Shown: positions 31,793 to 43,398, numbered from the stretch's first letter. The stretch: DNA of 64,000 nt from Paramarasmius palmivorus (GCA_037176845.1 JAYKXP010000032.1:62001-126000), one strand, 5' to 3'. Numbers and translations: made by a program. The notes: a model not told the origin generated them from the sequence alone.

Positions 31793-32925
31793 TCACAATA
31801 ATGCCAACTCCTCTGGAACATTTGTCTTCTTTTCATCTTGAGGATGAGGCTTTGTCGGAACCGTGTCATCCGCTCGTTGCTGAGGCTCAAGGGAGGCGGT
31901 ATCGAGGTTACGACGCGCCTCCTGTTCAGTAGTGTCTTGCACAAAGTCCTTCAGAGATGTCTCTGCTCCTTCTGGACCTTCCCAGCCGGATATGGGTACA
32001 TATTTCTTTCGAAGTGTCTCCACTCTACGAAAGAACTGCGGCCGTATGTATCCCTGCTCGTCGCCTTCCGTTAGTATGACTCCGTTCGCCGACAAGTAAA
32101 ACTTGAGTCCGGCAGCCATAGCCTTTGCTAGGTCGATGTAGATTAACAACCTTGCCGAACTTCGCATTCCTGGACATTTATGAGAATAGGAACGACGCGT
32201 ATATGGTACTGCTGACTTACCACTAATCACGTCGCCCCGCGCCACACCTTGAGCCAGATGAATGTGATTTCGCGTCATTCTTGATAGACCTTCGACAGCT
32301 ATGGTCTGATTCAGAAGACGCACACAGATATCTCCATAGTCACTGACATATCTTGTCCCACAAGTTTGGGGACGTTCCATGAACGGCCATAGGAACTTCA
32401 TCCGGGGTAGTGATTCTTTTCAGCTCAAGGTCCACCACGCTCTGAATAAATAATGAGTTAAACACATCCAGAGGCAAGCAGGGGACTCACATTCATGGAA
32501 TGTCCCTGATTGGCTCTAATCCACCAATTGTCTGCCTGGTTCGACGTTCCCTCAGCAGCTGGGTTATAGGACAACGTGAACCTCTTTTTGTTGTCCAGCT
32601 GCACAATCTTCTCCAGCTCTAAAAAACTCAGATGGCGAAGTTCAGCCGTTTTGAGCTGCGACACGCTAAGTACGATGCACGACGGGACTAAATCTCCACG
32701 TACCAGATCCTTCACCCGTACGAATCCATCCGAACGCATTGGTAGTCCTCTTTCTTTTGCACCATGGCGCAAGAGATATGACATTGCTTTCGAATTCTGA
32801 ATACGCCGGTCAATGCTCTTCTTATTCCTGTCTTCGTGGTGACCTCCACCAGTCTTCCCATATTTACGTGGCTGCCACCACGGCTGTGGGTCTCCGGAGC
32901 TGTAAGCCTCTGCGAAATGAGGCAT
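31793..32925 (-). CDS. TPT1: tRNA 2'-phosphotransferase (TPT1/KptA)
   Basis: Removes the 2'-phosphate left at the splice junction of ligated tRNAs, using NAD+. ATG at 32925 (MPHFAEAYSSGDPQPWW). Motifs in order: MSYLLRHGAKERGLPMRSDGFV, LEKIVQLDNKKRF, WWIRANQGHS, AVHGTSPNLW and MTRNHIHLAQGV, then VISG and LIYIDLAKAM. The Arg of LLRHGA, the His/Arg of RANQGHS and the His of NHIHLA belong to the conserved active site. A GTACGT...GTCGCAG intron removes VRGDLV...SVSQ, which would otherwise insert between KDL and LKTAEL. Further introns lie near 32487-32439 and in the HGT region. The C-terminal ~80 residues extend beyond the core and look disordered. Divergent from ZIM17. Confidence 0.9.
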
Positions 32926-33049
32926 TCGTATGCTTTCGTGCCGAATGAGTAAGATACCGAGTCAGAATGTGGTTCATAATGGTGACGGTGAGAAGAGAAA
33001 AATCCGACGCGACTTCAAGTCGGAGTTTTCACCTTTCCTTCCGACCACA

Positions 33050-33706
33050 ATGCTCCCATCCAGACTATACCGAAATGTCGGCTTACCACCACCTCTCAGA
33101 GCACTCATAACACCTCATCCTTCGTTACCTGCGCAGATCAAGGTTCAGCTACGCCTCCGACTGGGTATTATTAATCCCGCCGCTGCAGCAGCTTCGACAC
33201 TTTCTTCGGGAGCAACAAGACCTTACAGCAGTACTGCATCAGCGTACAGCTCCAAACCTGGAAATGCTCCTGCATCTAGCGGTCCTGCTATAGGACTTGG
33301 TGCTGGATCCAGCGGTTCGAATGAAGCAGGCTCGTCGGGGTTGACATCGTCCCAGGCTCTGCCGGAAGCCATGGAACCAAAGCTACAGATGACATTCACA
33401 TGCACGGTGACTGATTGTGGGACGCGGTCAACGCATGAGTTTACGAAGAGGTCGTATGAGAGAGGGATTGTGATTGTGCAATGTCCGGGTTGTAAGAACC
33501 GGTATGTGTATCCCAGTTTCTTACATTTTACTTGGTTTACCTATTGAATGTGTCATAGGCATCTCATAGCAGACCACCTGGGCTGGTTCAAGGAAAGCAC
33601 GGAAGAAGGGAAACTACGGACAGTTGAAGACCTATTACGGGCAAAGGGCGAAAAGGTCAGACGAGGGAAACTTGGTGCCGACGGAGATATTGAAATCGTA
33701 GAGTGA
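33050..33706 (+). CDS. ZIM17: DNL-type zinc finger protein, mitochondrial Hsp70 escort (ZIM17)
   Basis: ATG at 33050 (MLPSRLYRNVG), preferred over an in-frame upstream start because it gives a basic, Ser/Ala-rich mitochondrial presequence. One intron (~33503-33559) joins PGCKNR to HLIADHLGWF. Residues ~115-200 form the DNL zinc ribbon: FTCTVTDCGTRSTHEF, YERGIVIVQCPGCKNRH and DHLGWF, with the C-x4-C and C-x-x-C zinc ligands. ZIM17/HEP keeps mitochondrial Hsp70 soluble and supports protein import and Fe-S biogenesis. A Gly/Ser-rich linker separates presequence and zinc domain. It starts 125 bp from TPT1, divergently. Confidence 0.9.
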
Positions 33707-34003
33707 CCTGGTCGCATCTGGCTTTGCATGTATCGTTCATGAAGATAGAGGGGCAGTATAGACTCGGAGACAGGAAAAGTACCCAATGTATTTGTTAATC
33801 CCAGCTATTGTAGCAGCACATCATAATAGACTATACCCTCACTCGCTGAACCATACCTGAGTGATTACCCAGAAGGAACGTGTCCCTACCGGGTCGCTGG
33901 ATGGTAACGTCTATCGTTGAACCTAGTCCATTGGCTCGAGACCAAGGGAAGCGCCTGAGAGTTCAAAAGACAATCGAATCCCGAGCCACGGTATATTGCG
34001 GCT

Positions 34004-34626
34004 CTATGACGAAGACGGTTCGGGTTCTGGGCTAATTGTAGCAATCTTATTTTCCTGAAGGAATTTTTCGAGCTCCCCAGATTTGTGCACTATTAAGGAC
34101 GTGAGGAACGAGATCTTGCACGAAGTGTCAAGAACTCACTAGCAAGAAGGATGTCACATCCACCTACAAACTCTCCATTCACATATAACTGTGGTATTGT
34201 TGGCCAATCCCTATACACCACCTCAGTAATTCGCATTCGCGGAAAACTGGTTAACGATAGACTCACGAGAACTCCTTGATATCCTGCCTCAAGTCAGAGT
34301 CCTCCAAAACGTTATACGTTTGTATCGAGGACGGGTCGACGCCTTCCAGGTCCAAAATCTGAATTGCAGCACGCGAGAAACCACATTCCGGGTACTGTGG
34401 CGTTCCTTTCATGAACAGCACAACAGGCTTTGCCTTGACAAATTCCTGAAGCTTAGATCGTGCTTCCTGGGATAAGAGGCGACATTGTGCTGCGAGAATG
34501 CTAGATGTGAAGAGTAGAGATGACCTGGGACGAGCAGCGGCTAGCTGTGAAGAACATAAGCCGAGATATAAGGAGAGAGCTGACAGTGAATATAATCACA
34601 GAGGATCGTAAAGAGAGTCCTAACAT
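34004..34626 (-). CDS. GRX5: Mitochondrial monothiol glutaredoxin (GRX5)
   Basis: Assembled from four short exons. ATG at 34624-34626 opens [10 protein letters not shown] 55 bp intron ending TTCACAG leads into [15 protein letters not shown], a mitochondrial presequence. The core follows: [24 protein letters not shown], with the CGFS monothiol site, then [15 protein letters not shown] + [22 protein letters not shown] + [15 protein letters not shown]. Stop TAG at 34004-34006. The WPTIPQLY and GGCD motifs bind glutathione and help coordinate a shared 2Fe-2S cluster. Role: Fe-S cluster transfer in mitochondria. About 155 residues, normal for the family. Confidence 0.92.
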
Positions 34627-35070
34627 TTTGAAGAGTTCACGACAAGAGGATGAAATTCAAGTGTCAGTGACACTGAACGAGGCCGAGGCTAGACTCAAAG
34701 GGCGCTTATTAGCCAGTTCCACGTGCACGTAGGCGCTTAAACCTGTTCATTGGCCCTTCTCCAGGCGTAGGTGTTTGTCCAAGCATTCAAAATTGCTGCG
34801 TTTGAACTTAATTAGCATATGAGATACATGTGGCAGGACTGTGTGGCAGGAAAAGATAATGCCAACAAGTGGCAGGTGAGTCAGGAGATGACATATTTAT
34901 TTCCCATGTTTCACTTTCTCCACCACCATCGCTACCATCCCTGCCCGCGAAAAACTCGCGCTTCGATTTTCTAGCATAGGTGTGTCTAATTTGACTTCTC
35001 TCTATCATAGCTAATACGTCAAAGTAGCCCGTTTGACACTCTTTAATCGCTCATCGCGTCTATCAATATC
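34627..35070. other. Intergenic
   Basis: Divergent upstream region of GRX5 and the F-box/WW gene. Short open frames only; no motif or repeat recognised. Confidence 0.45.
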
Positions 35071-36775
35071 ATGGACGAGTCAGGTCTCGACAAGCTCTCC
35101 AAAGAATATATGGACTCCCTATTCCGCCTCACCTTCACCGAGCATCACCAAAAGCATGTCTCGCAGTTCATATCTAGCACTGAACAGAAGTGCAATGCCC
35201 TGGGCTTGGAGATCGACAAGCTGAAGGTTGAAATAGTTCGTCGAGAGCATCAGAGGAAGGGATTGGAGAAAGATATGGAGCGATACGGCACACTTCTCAA
35301 GTCGCCAGTTCGTCGTATGCCCCCAGAGATCTTGGGACTCATATTCGCGATAGTGTGCGAGGACAACAACGTAGGGCCATACCAGCTACCACAAGCTGTT
35401 GTCTTGTCCCATGTTTGTCGACGTTGGCGCCAAGTAGTTGCGGAAACACCTCGTACCTGGTCATCTATGACAATACCTTTTGACGAGTGGGAAGAGAAAG
35501 AGGATGATTGTTGCTTGCCCGTGATCATCCAGCTGTTCCTGGAGCGTTCCAAAGCCTCCCCGTTGATATTAATGCTGGAATTCGAATACGACTCGGATTT
35601 CGACTTGGACCGGAATTGTCAGGTAGACGCCGTTGATCTCCTTATCAAAGAGTCCCACCGTTGGGAGCGGTTCGACATACAGGCCGGAGGTTATCACACT
35701 ACGCATCCCATTTTCGAACACTTGTTTGGAAACCTTCCTATTCTCAAACATGTAGGCATCAGTGGGCTGGATTCTCTTGAAGTTGCGGAGGGCTTCACCT
35801 ACTTGCAACAGGCGCCATCACTGCGCTCTGTAGCAATCAAGTCTTCCTTTTACGCGAGCGAGGTTTCCCTACCTCACTCGATGATAACTACTCTGAAGTG
35901 GGAACGTTTGGATCTCTCTGTTCTTCCCCTACTATCCTCGTACAGCAACCTTGAAGATCTTCATGTGTCACAGCTTGCCGATGAAGACGACAGCGATATA
36001 GGAATCGAAGTGTCGGACACTTTGGTATCTTGTAATACACTACGGCGCCTGGCAATAGATACCGCGATTCAAGCCGACGTTTTCTATCTCCTCACTCATT
36101 CCATATTCTCATCTCTCTGTTCACTGGAGATATCAGGTGTATTCGAAACCCCGGGTAAGCGCTGGCCATCGTGGAACAACGACACTCTCATCGAGTTCCT
36201 TCGCCGTTCATCGTGCCCCATCACGACTCTGTCTCTGAAGTGGTTGCCCATTACAGAGGAGCAGGCTATAGGAATCCTTCGCTTCCTTCCGACCATCAAA
36301 ACTCTTTTCCTTGAAGAGTTCCGGAGAGGCAACGACTCCAGAGCTCCGGCCCAAAATCGATTCATCACCAACAATTTCTTCGCCAAATGCCTCCACTTCA
36401 TTGCCCACACCAATCTTGCCTCGCCTCACCCACCTCAAGCTCGTATATCACACACACGGGCTCGACGACGACGTTATCACGGAAGCTTTGATGTCCAGAT
36501 TACGCCCCGCGTGTCAGGAAAATGGGGTTGCCTGTCTTTCCTCCATCTCACTGAGCCTCATTGTCAATGTCCCACTTCCCCCAGGATGGAAGTCGGGTGT
36601 TGATTTGAAAAAGCGACGCTATTTTTGTCATGTTTCGACGCCAAATGTTACTACGTGGAAGGATCCTCGCGAGGGAGACGAGACAATAAATTTGTCTCCG
36701 ATAGTTGATCGTTTGGCGTGCCTTAGGACTACTGGGCTATTGGTAGACATTACACACATTCCGATAAAAGTATAA
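35071..36775 (+). pseudogene. F-box / WW-like protein, copy 1, frameshifted near its 3' end
   Basis: ATG at 35071 (MDESGLDKLSKEYMDSL). N-terminal coiled coil (~residues 30-75, EIDKLKVEIVRREHQ), then an F-box-like domain (RRMPPEILGLIFAIVC...VCRRWRQVVAETPRTWSSM), then LRR-like repeats. It matches the neighbour at 37267 along its length. Near 36391 it lacks 5 nt relative to copy 2 (after AAATGCC), shifting the frame to an unrelated tail and a stop at 36603. The other frame resumes the homologous C terminus, including a WW-like motif (LPPGWKSGVD...TWKDPRE), to TAA at 36775. Either a recent pseudogene or an allele with an altered C terminus; an unseen intron across the site is possible but no clear pair is visible. 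Confidence 0.75.
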
Positions 36776-37266
36776 CCTAAGATTTACTTTATTCCTGTAT
36801 ATAGTAAGTATGTGTTCGTGTACTTGTAATTCAAAGTCTTGTAGAACGGCAGTTTCGCAACATTCCGACGCCCATTGACAAAGATCCTAGACAAACGCTA
36901 CAGGCATTCAACGACGTCAACAGTCTGGATCCCAAAAATCTGAGTACCAGGCAGATCTACGAACTTTACATGGAATGAGCCGTGGCCCGTCGGGCAAGAA
37001 AGTGGTCATATAGACTGAGAAGGAGAGGGCAGCGCGTGAGAAGTGTCTCTCTTCCCCAACCACTGCCAGTATCATCGCGCTTGCTTGCAAGACGCTTTTC
37101 ACTCTCGACGCAGGTATATCTTCACTGACTGATTCGATATTGCCTCTTCGAACGACTAACACTTCATGAACAGAGTCCCAAATCGCGCTCGACGTGAAAA
37201 TTTCCGCATCGTCACGCTCGTCGTTCGGTTTCAAGCTTCCTCTTCAGGACACACAGATATCCAATC
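36776..37266. other. Intergenic between F-box paralogues
   Basis: About 490 bp, presumably the 3' UTR of copy 1 and the promoter of copy 2. No repeat or RNA gene is seen. Confidence 0.45.
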
Positions 37267-38964
37267 ATGGACGCGTCAGGCATCAATAAAACCTCCAGGG
37301 AATATCTCGAGACCCTATTCTATCACACAATTGACGACTCCCATCGAAAACATGTCTCCCAATATATGTCCAGTGCTGAACAAAAACGGAACATCCTCTC
37401 CTCGGAAATCAACAAGCTCAAGACCGAAATCACTCGCCTGGAGTATCAGAAGAAGCGGTTGGAGAAAGATATGGAACGATATGGCTCAATTCTCAGGTCA
37501 CCAATTCGTCGTATGCCACCAGAGATCTTGGGACATATATTCACGATGGCATGCGAGGACAACTACATTGGGCCATTTCAGCTACCCCAAGCCATTGTTG
37601 CATCCAACATCTGCCGACGATGGCGTGAAGTAGCCATGGAAACACCTCGTATGTGGTCCTCCATGACCATACCCTTCCAGGAGTGGGAAAGGGATCTCCC
37701 CCGCTTACCCCAGATCATCCAGTTGTTTCTGGAACGCTCAAAAACGTCTCCACTGACATTGAGGATGAATTTCGGTACATACTGCCACGTCATCCCCGCA
37801 TCAGTATTCGATGCTGTTGACTTTCTGGTCATGCATTCGCACCGCTGGGAGCGATTGGACTTCGAAGGCTGCGGTGACCCATTCTTTTTCCCCGTATTCA
37901 ACAACATGGATAGAAATCTTCCTATTATGCAACACCTGGGCTTAACCGGGAGAGGACATAGAATGGACGGCGAGCTCATTGACATCTTCCAACATGCTCG
38001 ATCTCTTCGTTCCGTAGCGATCAAATATTCCTCGCTTGTGGATGTCTTCTTATTACCTCGCTCGACAATTACCACCTTGCAGCTGGAACTTGTCGAGCTC
38101 GAGATTCTTTTCGGCTTGTTGTTATCCTACGACAATCTCCAACATCTTGAGGTGTCACGGCTTACCGACGACCTTGGATTGCAGGACATGTGGGACCCTC
38201 ACTTTATCATGGTGGCTCGTAATACACTTCGGAATCTCACTATAGGAGCTGTGGATCAAAGCGACATATGCTGTCTTCTTCGCCATTCCACATTCGCATC
38301 ACTCGATACATTGAAGATAGCGGGTGTATACGATACTCCAGATGAGAGCTGGCCGTCTTGGGATAATCACACTCTTGTCGAGTTTCTTCGCCGTTCATCA
38401 TGTCCCATCACTACGCTTTCGCTGAAGTGGTTGCCGATTACAGAAGAGCAGATTATACAACTCCTTCGACTTCTCCCCGCCATCGAGAATCTTCAGCTTG
38501 AAGAGTTTCAGAAAGGAATCAGGCCCAGAGATGCGGTCACGAACCAATTCATTACCAACGATTTCTTTACGAAATGCCTTTCTTCCACTTCATCGCCTAC
38601 ACCAGCTCTACCTCGCCTCACAAATCTCAAACTTACCTATCATACCCACAAGCTCGACGAGGACGCTGTAATGGATGCTGTAATGTCTCGGATGCAACCA
38701 GTTTGTCAGGATACTGGCGTTGCGTGCCTTGCCTCCGTTTCATTGACCTTGATCGTCAATATCCCACTTCCACCAGGTTGGAAGTCGGGCGTTGATTCGA
38801 AAGGACGGCGGTACTTCTGTCATGCATTGACGCCCACGGTGATCACGCGAAAGGATCCCCGCGAGGAAGACGATTCGACTTTCTCTCCGATAGTGGACCG
38901 TTTGGCGCGCTTCAGGACTGCTGGGTTGTTGGTGGATATTGCACAGATTCCTATGAAACCATAA
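37267..38964 (+). CDS. F-box / WW-like protein, copy 2 (intact)
   Basis: Single exon, 565 residues. Coiled coil at ~25-75 (INKLKTEITRLEYQKKRLEK). F-box-like domain at ~78-135 (RRMPPEILGHIFTMAC...ICRRWREVAMETPRMWSS). Irregular LRRs follow to ~470. The C terminus has a WW-like motif (LPPGWKSGVDSKGRRYF...TRKDPRE) in which the second signature Trp is Arg, so classic Pro-ligand binding is doubtful. The F-box suggests an SCF substrate adaptor. Tandem duplicate of the frameshifted copy directly upstream. Confidence 0.8.
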   Translation: MDASGINKTSREYLETLFYHTIDDSHRKHVSQYMSSAEQKRNILSSEINKLKTEITRLEYQKKRLEKDMERYGSILRSPIRRMPPEILGHIFTMACEDNYIGPFQLPQAIVASNICRRWREVAMETPRMWSSMTIPFQEWERDLPRLPQIIQLFLERSKTSPLTLRMNFGTYCHVIPASVFDAVDFLVMHSHRWERLDFEGCGDPFFFPVFNNMDRNLPIMQHLGLTGRGHRMDGELIDIFQHARSLRSVAIKYSSLVDVFLLPRSTITTLQLELVELEILFGLLLSYDNLQHLEVSRLTDDLGLQDMWDPHFIMVARNTLRNLTIGAVDQSDICCLLRHSTFASLDTLKIAGVYDTPDESWPSWDNHTLVEFLRRSSCPITTLSLKWLPITEEQIIQLLRLLPAIENLQLEEFQKGIRPRDAVTNQFITNDFFTKCLSSTSSPTPALPRLTNLKLTYHTHKLDEDAVMDAVMSRMQPVCQDTGVACLASVSLTLIVNIPLPPGWKSGVDSKGRRYFCHALTPTVITRKDPREEDDSTFSPIVDRLARFRTAGLLVDIAQIPMKP

Positions 38965-39281
38965 CTTCGCCGTGGGAGAATGTATCTTCTTGTCACTTGT
39001 GTAGTAGATAGGTTGTATGTACCTTGATTTTGTTGTAATATAGCCTTTGTATCCTTTACTCGTTCTCATTCGTATCCAACATGAAATCGTAGGGTCACAG
39101 CACCACATCGGGTAGTGAATGCAAGGTGGCCCGTCTTGGCATGCCAAAAGCGTAGGACAATGAATCCGGCGCTAATCATTCCTGGAATGGGTTCCCTTCC
39201 ATTGTTCTTTCAAACGGCCACCATCAATGTCCACATTTTTTTCTCAACCACAACCTCTTTTCCTATATAAGCACCTCAAGA
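38965..39281. promoter_or_regulatory. FunK1 copy 1 upstream region
   Basis: Contains a TATATAA box at 39264-39270, only ~12 bp before the inferred ATG, and a block (TTGTTCTTTCAAACGGCCACCATC, split here as TTGTTCTTTCAAACGG + CCACCATC, near 39205) repeated upstream of FunK1 copy 2 near 56180. The same paralogous upstream homology starts near CCGGCGCTAAT. Confidence 0.55.
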
Positions 39282-41551
39282 ATGTCAGAAGAACCTGAAA
39301 TCATCCTACTTCCAGGGCCCTCTCCTGAGAATCATGAGTAAGCCTCAGCCTTCTAGTTTTACTACGCCCGCCAAACGGACCGGCATTCGTAGCGTCGTTC
39401 CATACACTTCCTTGCATGTCTTTCGCGACAAGAGAATGGAGCGAGTGGGATGTGAAATGGCTCGAAAATACGTTGGGCCGATGGAACCCAAGAAGTTTCT
39501 CGACGACTTCTTACCTCGCGGTCAGAGACGGACAAAGTTGTTCACGGCACACGTACAGCAGCAATTATACAATGTGGGATATGGTACAGGAGTCCGTGCA
39601 GAGAAGGACATGTATGAACCTTTGGTATGTTTTGACTCCTGGGACGTGCGCTCTGTGCTCAAAAATCTTCCTTGGTATCCAGATGACGGTATTGGCAGAC
39701 TTTTGTCCAGATATTCGTCTTGTCGACACTTCCGACGATGCTGATGACACTACATGGGCTCACCAACCTGGGCTCATAAAACCAGACATCTCCGCTTACA
39801 CCAAGGAATCTGGTGTCGATCGCAACGATATCTCTCGCACGGAGTTTTGGATGGAATTGAAGTGGTATGACACCGCCGACGGCTTTGACGACACAGAGAA
39901 CATGTCCTTTGAGAAGGTTGCAATGCAAGCTCGGGACACTCGTGCTCAACTCTCAACTTATGCTGGCGCGCAGCTTGTCAGTCAATTCCGCACGCACGCA
40001 TTCTCTGTTCAGCTCACTCGGGGCTACGCAAGGCTCATAAGATGGGACCGGGAGGGTGCCATCGTCACCAAGAAGTTCTGCTACTATAATGAACCTCACC
40101 TGGTCGATTTCTTATGGCGTTACAACCATGCGTCGTCTGAGGCTCGAGGATACGATCCTACGGTCGTCGAGATTACGAACCCGGCGCGCGCACAGGAAGT
40201 TCGTGATGCTTTGGAAATGGATGCCACGGATAGGGTATGGGAGTTCACGATTATCGACGAGCAAGGAGAGAAGCATGTCTTTACCGGTGGTAAGCTGGAG
40301 TTCAGAGGCGTCGCCAGTCCTGCTGGTCGTTCCACTCGCGGCTTCCTCGTGCTTGATCATCAAGGCGAGCGCCGCTACTTGAAGGATACTTGGAGGATTC
40401 TCAACAGCGCCATCCAAAAAGAGGGAGATGTATACGCCGTGCTCAAGCAACACAACGTTTCTCATGTTCCAGACGTCGTGGCATCTGGCGACGCAGTCGG
40501 ATCTTGGCAAGTTACAAAGACTAGCAAGTATCGAACCATTTCCCCTCAGGCAGCGCAGCTGGAACTTCGTCTCCACCAGCACTATTTCATCGTGTTTGCC
40601 CAAGTCGGCACTACTATAAAAAACTTCAAAGACAGCCACGAGCTAGTCCAGGCTACTGCCCACGCTATTCAAGGTTTGCTTCTCATATCTAATGTAAATT
40701 TGGTTTGGTTGCTTATCTATCCCTTAGCGCACAGGGAAGCTTACGAGAGAGCTAAAGTCTTACATCGAGACGTTAGTGCCGGAAACATCTTGATTACCCA
40801 GGAGGGTGAAGGACTCTTAATCGACTGGGAGTTTAGCAAGCCATTGGACTCCACAGCACCCAGGATCCTGGAGCGTACGGTACGTCCGTCACTCTTGTAA
40901 ATAGAATCATAACTAATGTCGCTTCAGGGAACATGGCAATTCATGTCCGCAATGCTTTTGGCAGACGAGCCGGGCGAGGTTGACCACATGCTTGCCGATG
41001 ACTTGGAGTCTTTCTATCACGTCCTTTGCTGGGTCACTCTTCTACACGGCCAACACGGTCTTGAGGATGACCAGGTCAAAAGACAACTTGCGCGGGTATA
41101 CGATTCTTGGCATGGCGTTGGTGCAGTGCCTGCGACAGGAGGTGAAGTGAAGAAGGTCACTCTCAACGAACGATGGATGGACAAAAAGGCGAAGCTTGCA
41201 CCCGGACCCTTTCGGAAGCTGGTCGTTGAGCTTGAGCAGACCCTTGGGGTGCGCTACATTGGGAATGGACCGTTCGTGAACCAAGACATGGTTAGAGAGT
41301 TCTTGAAGAAACTCGATAGTCATGACGCCTTTGTGGACATCTTTTCTCAGGCGCTTCAACACAAAGATCAGCTGAAGTCGCAAACGAGAGATACCCGCCG
41401 TGACATCAAACTGTTCATACTAGATCTCCGATCTGCAACGACGAGCGACAGAAAGCGGAAGAAGTCAGACTCTGAGTTAGAAGCGGAAGAGGAGATGGCT
41501 AAGGATGGGGGACGCCCTCCACAAAGGCTCAGGATCGAGTCCGAGTCTTAG
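39282..41551 (+). CDS. FunK1-type protein kinase, copy 1
   Basis: The inferred start is ATG 39282 (MSEEPEIILLPGPSPENH). A GTAAGC...TTCGTAG intron (39340-39393) then leads into VVPYTSLHVFRDKRM; the paralogue at 56268 keeps the same structure. Starting at 39334 without the intron is the alternative. Further introns give EPL + MTVLADFCP, AHAIQ + AHREAYERAK and ILERT + GTWQFMSAML. Kinase motifs: RRYLKDTWR (likely ATP-anchoring Lys), LHRDVSAGNILI (catalytic loop) and LIDWEFSK (DFG replaced by DWE). C-terminal RKRKKSDSELEAEEE is a nuclear-localisation-like tail. FunK1 kinases (PF17667) are expanded in mushrooms and of unknown substrate. Confidence 0.85.
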
Positions 41552-41810
41552 GATGCTTGGAAGTACTGCATTTCCCTTCATGTGTCCTAACTCTGTTGCC
41601 TCTGTGCCTATTACAAACTCACTTTACTCACGTTAGTTAAACATTTCACTTCCCCATACTTACGCGCATCCTTACATACACATATGTCAATACGTACTCT
41701 TGACTCAAACCTGAACCACTTTCGTTCACAACTGCCGGGCTCGAATTCGGTTGGTGGAAGGAAGGAAACCGGCACGTGGTCCTTGTACTGTAGAAGAACT
41801 TTGCGTATCA

Positions 41811-41921
41811 TAGCGTTGGGTAAAATCTGGAGCAAACTTACCAATTTCAAACTTACAAGGTAAGTTACTAGTAAGTTACTGGTAAGTTACTGGGGGACCC
41901 CGAAGCACCCAGGTAAGTTAC
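41811..41921 (+). repeat. hAT left end: 13 bp TIR and GGTAAGTTAC cluster
   Basis: TIR TAGCGTTGGGTAA is followed by subterminal motifs: AAACTTAC at 41834 and ~41849, and (G/A)GTAAGTTAC at 41859, 41870, 41881 and 41912. Subterminal short repeats are typical transposase-binding sites in hAT elements. From 41922 to 42508 I see no supported gene; a 90-codon frame at 41935 is not conserved-looking. Confidence 0.8.
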
Positions 41922-42508
41922 CGCGAGGTATCATGTGACCACCTCAATTACCATATACGGAAGGCTCCTTCTGGGAGCGACACGTCGACCAAGGACCTTC
42001 GACGAATCGACATCGCGGCATCGCCCATACCTCCCCAGTCCTAACGCTGAGCTTCAAGCGAGTATCCCTGCACTCGCGCTGACAATGTCACGCCTTACAT
42101 CTCATGCAGTATTCATCTCTAACACAGACTCAGTTCAGTTTCAACCACCTGTAGGTCCGATGGAGGTTGCCTGGGCTGCGGGCATTGCAGTAGAGCAAAG
42201 GAGATAACATGGTGCGTCTTAGTTATAAGTGAATACCTTCAGGACCCTAAATTGCCCTCCAGGAATCTACCTCAACCTTTTTGTGAAGATTCATATCCTC
42301 TATTACTAGTATTCCTAGGTCTTTTTACACTGCATGTACATTGGATATTAGAAGATAAGAATGAATTTCACTGATATACGCCATGCCCATCCTCTGGAAG
42401 AACCAAAGTCCGCCGGAGTAACGACCGACGTCCCGATCACCGACAGATTTTTTTTGATTCCTGTTGCAACGAGCGCGCTCTGCCCGACATCTGCCCAACC
42501 CCTTCATT

Positions 42509-43398
42509 ATGGCCGCCTCTGACAGTCCTACGCCCATAGCTGTCATTACCGAAGATGAAATCCCCGACACCCTCGCTACACAACTCCAAAAACACTTTCC
42601 AATACCACAATCAATGCGAGACGCGCTCCTGCTCGATGAGTCGGCATCGCTCACCGCACTTTCAGAGTTCCGGACACCCGATCGAATCCCTCCAGAAGCC
42701 TTCGATATCACTGCCGTTGCATTCTTCAACCAAAAGTGTATGATTAGTGAAGAAAATACCGAACAATTAAAAAGCCTTCTCACCGGTATTCGTTCCCCAC
42801 CAGCCGCTCAACTAGACAGCCTTTACGAACGTGCTCTTGATGCAAAAGAGAACGGTAACCACACACTGGCCATAGGCCCTACTTCCCCTGCTCGGATCCC
42901 ACTGTGGGTACTGTCGTACTGGTTTGAGGTCGAGGAGATCATGGTTGCGAAGGAAAAATGGAGCACAGCTGAGAAGTGGTTGAAAGCATGGCATAAGGAT
43001 GGCCTAATGCAGCTACGAGGATGGCCATGGAAGACAGAGTGGTTGGGGAGCTGGGTTCCCTTTACGGAGCATGTTGGACGGTTTTGCAGTGATGATTGGA
43101 TTGGGGACGAGCAGATGAATATGGTTGGGAGTATGGTGCAGTCAAGGCTTGACCAGAACGCAACGTTTGGCGAGTCGAGTTCACAAGTGATGAACACATT
43201 CTGGGTTCTGAAGCTCGTGCAAGCATTCCGGAAGGGGCAGAACGACTACCAAATCAACCCGAAAAGTTACGGGGCCTTGCACAATGCTGGGGAACGAGTT
43301 GCAGTAGGGAGTTTGAAGACCATTGCATTCAATGCAGGTGTGCGCCTGGGGAGTAACGGAGCAGAAGTGGTGGAGAGGGAAAGAGATGCGAATCATTG
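42509..43398 (+). pseudogene. Ulp1-hAT fusion gene, 5' part (broken at protease His)
   Basis: ATG at 42509 (MAASDSPTPIAVITEDE). About 300 residues encode an N-terminal region with WVLSYWFEVEEIMVAKEKW and PWKTEWLGSWVPF, ending ...ERERDANH at the retrotransposon junction. With the 5 bp duplication collapsed, the frame reads DANHWVTIKLC, the His-Trp-x-x motif of C48 (Ulp1/SENP) cysteine peptidases. The N-terminal region before the catalytic core resembles the substrate-gripping part of plant/fungal transposon-encoded Ulp1 proteins. As it stands the frame runs 5 codons into the LTR and stops (43414). Confidence 0.8.

Noticed and set aside
41935..42207. 90-codon frame in the left part of the hAT element
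   Set aside because: Low-complexity, no homology seen, overlaps the subterminal region; not supported as a gene.
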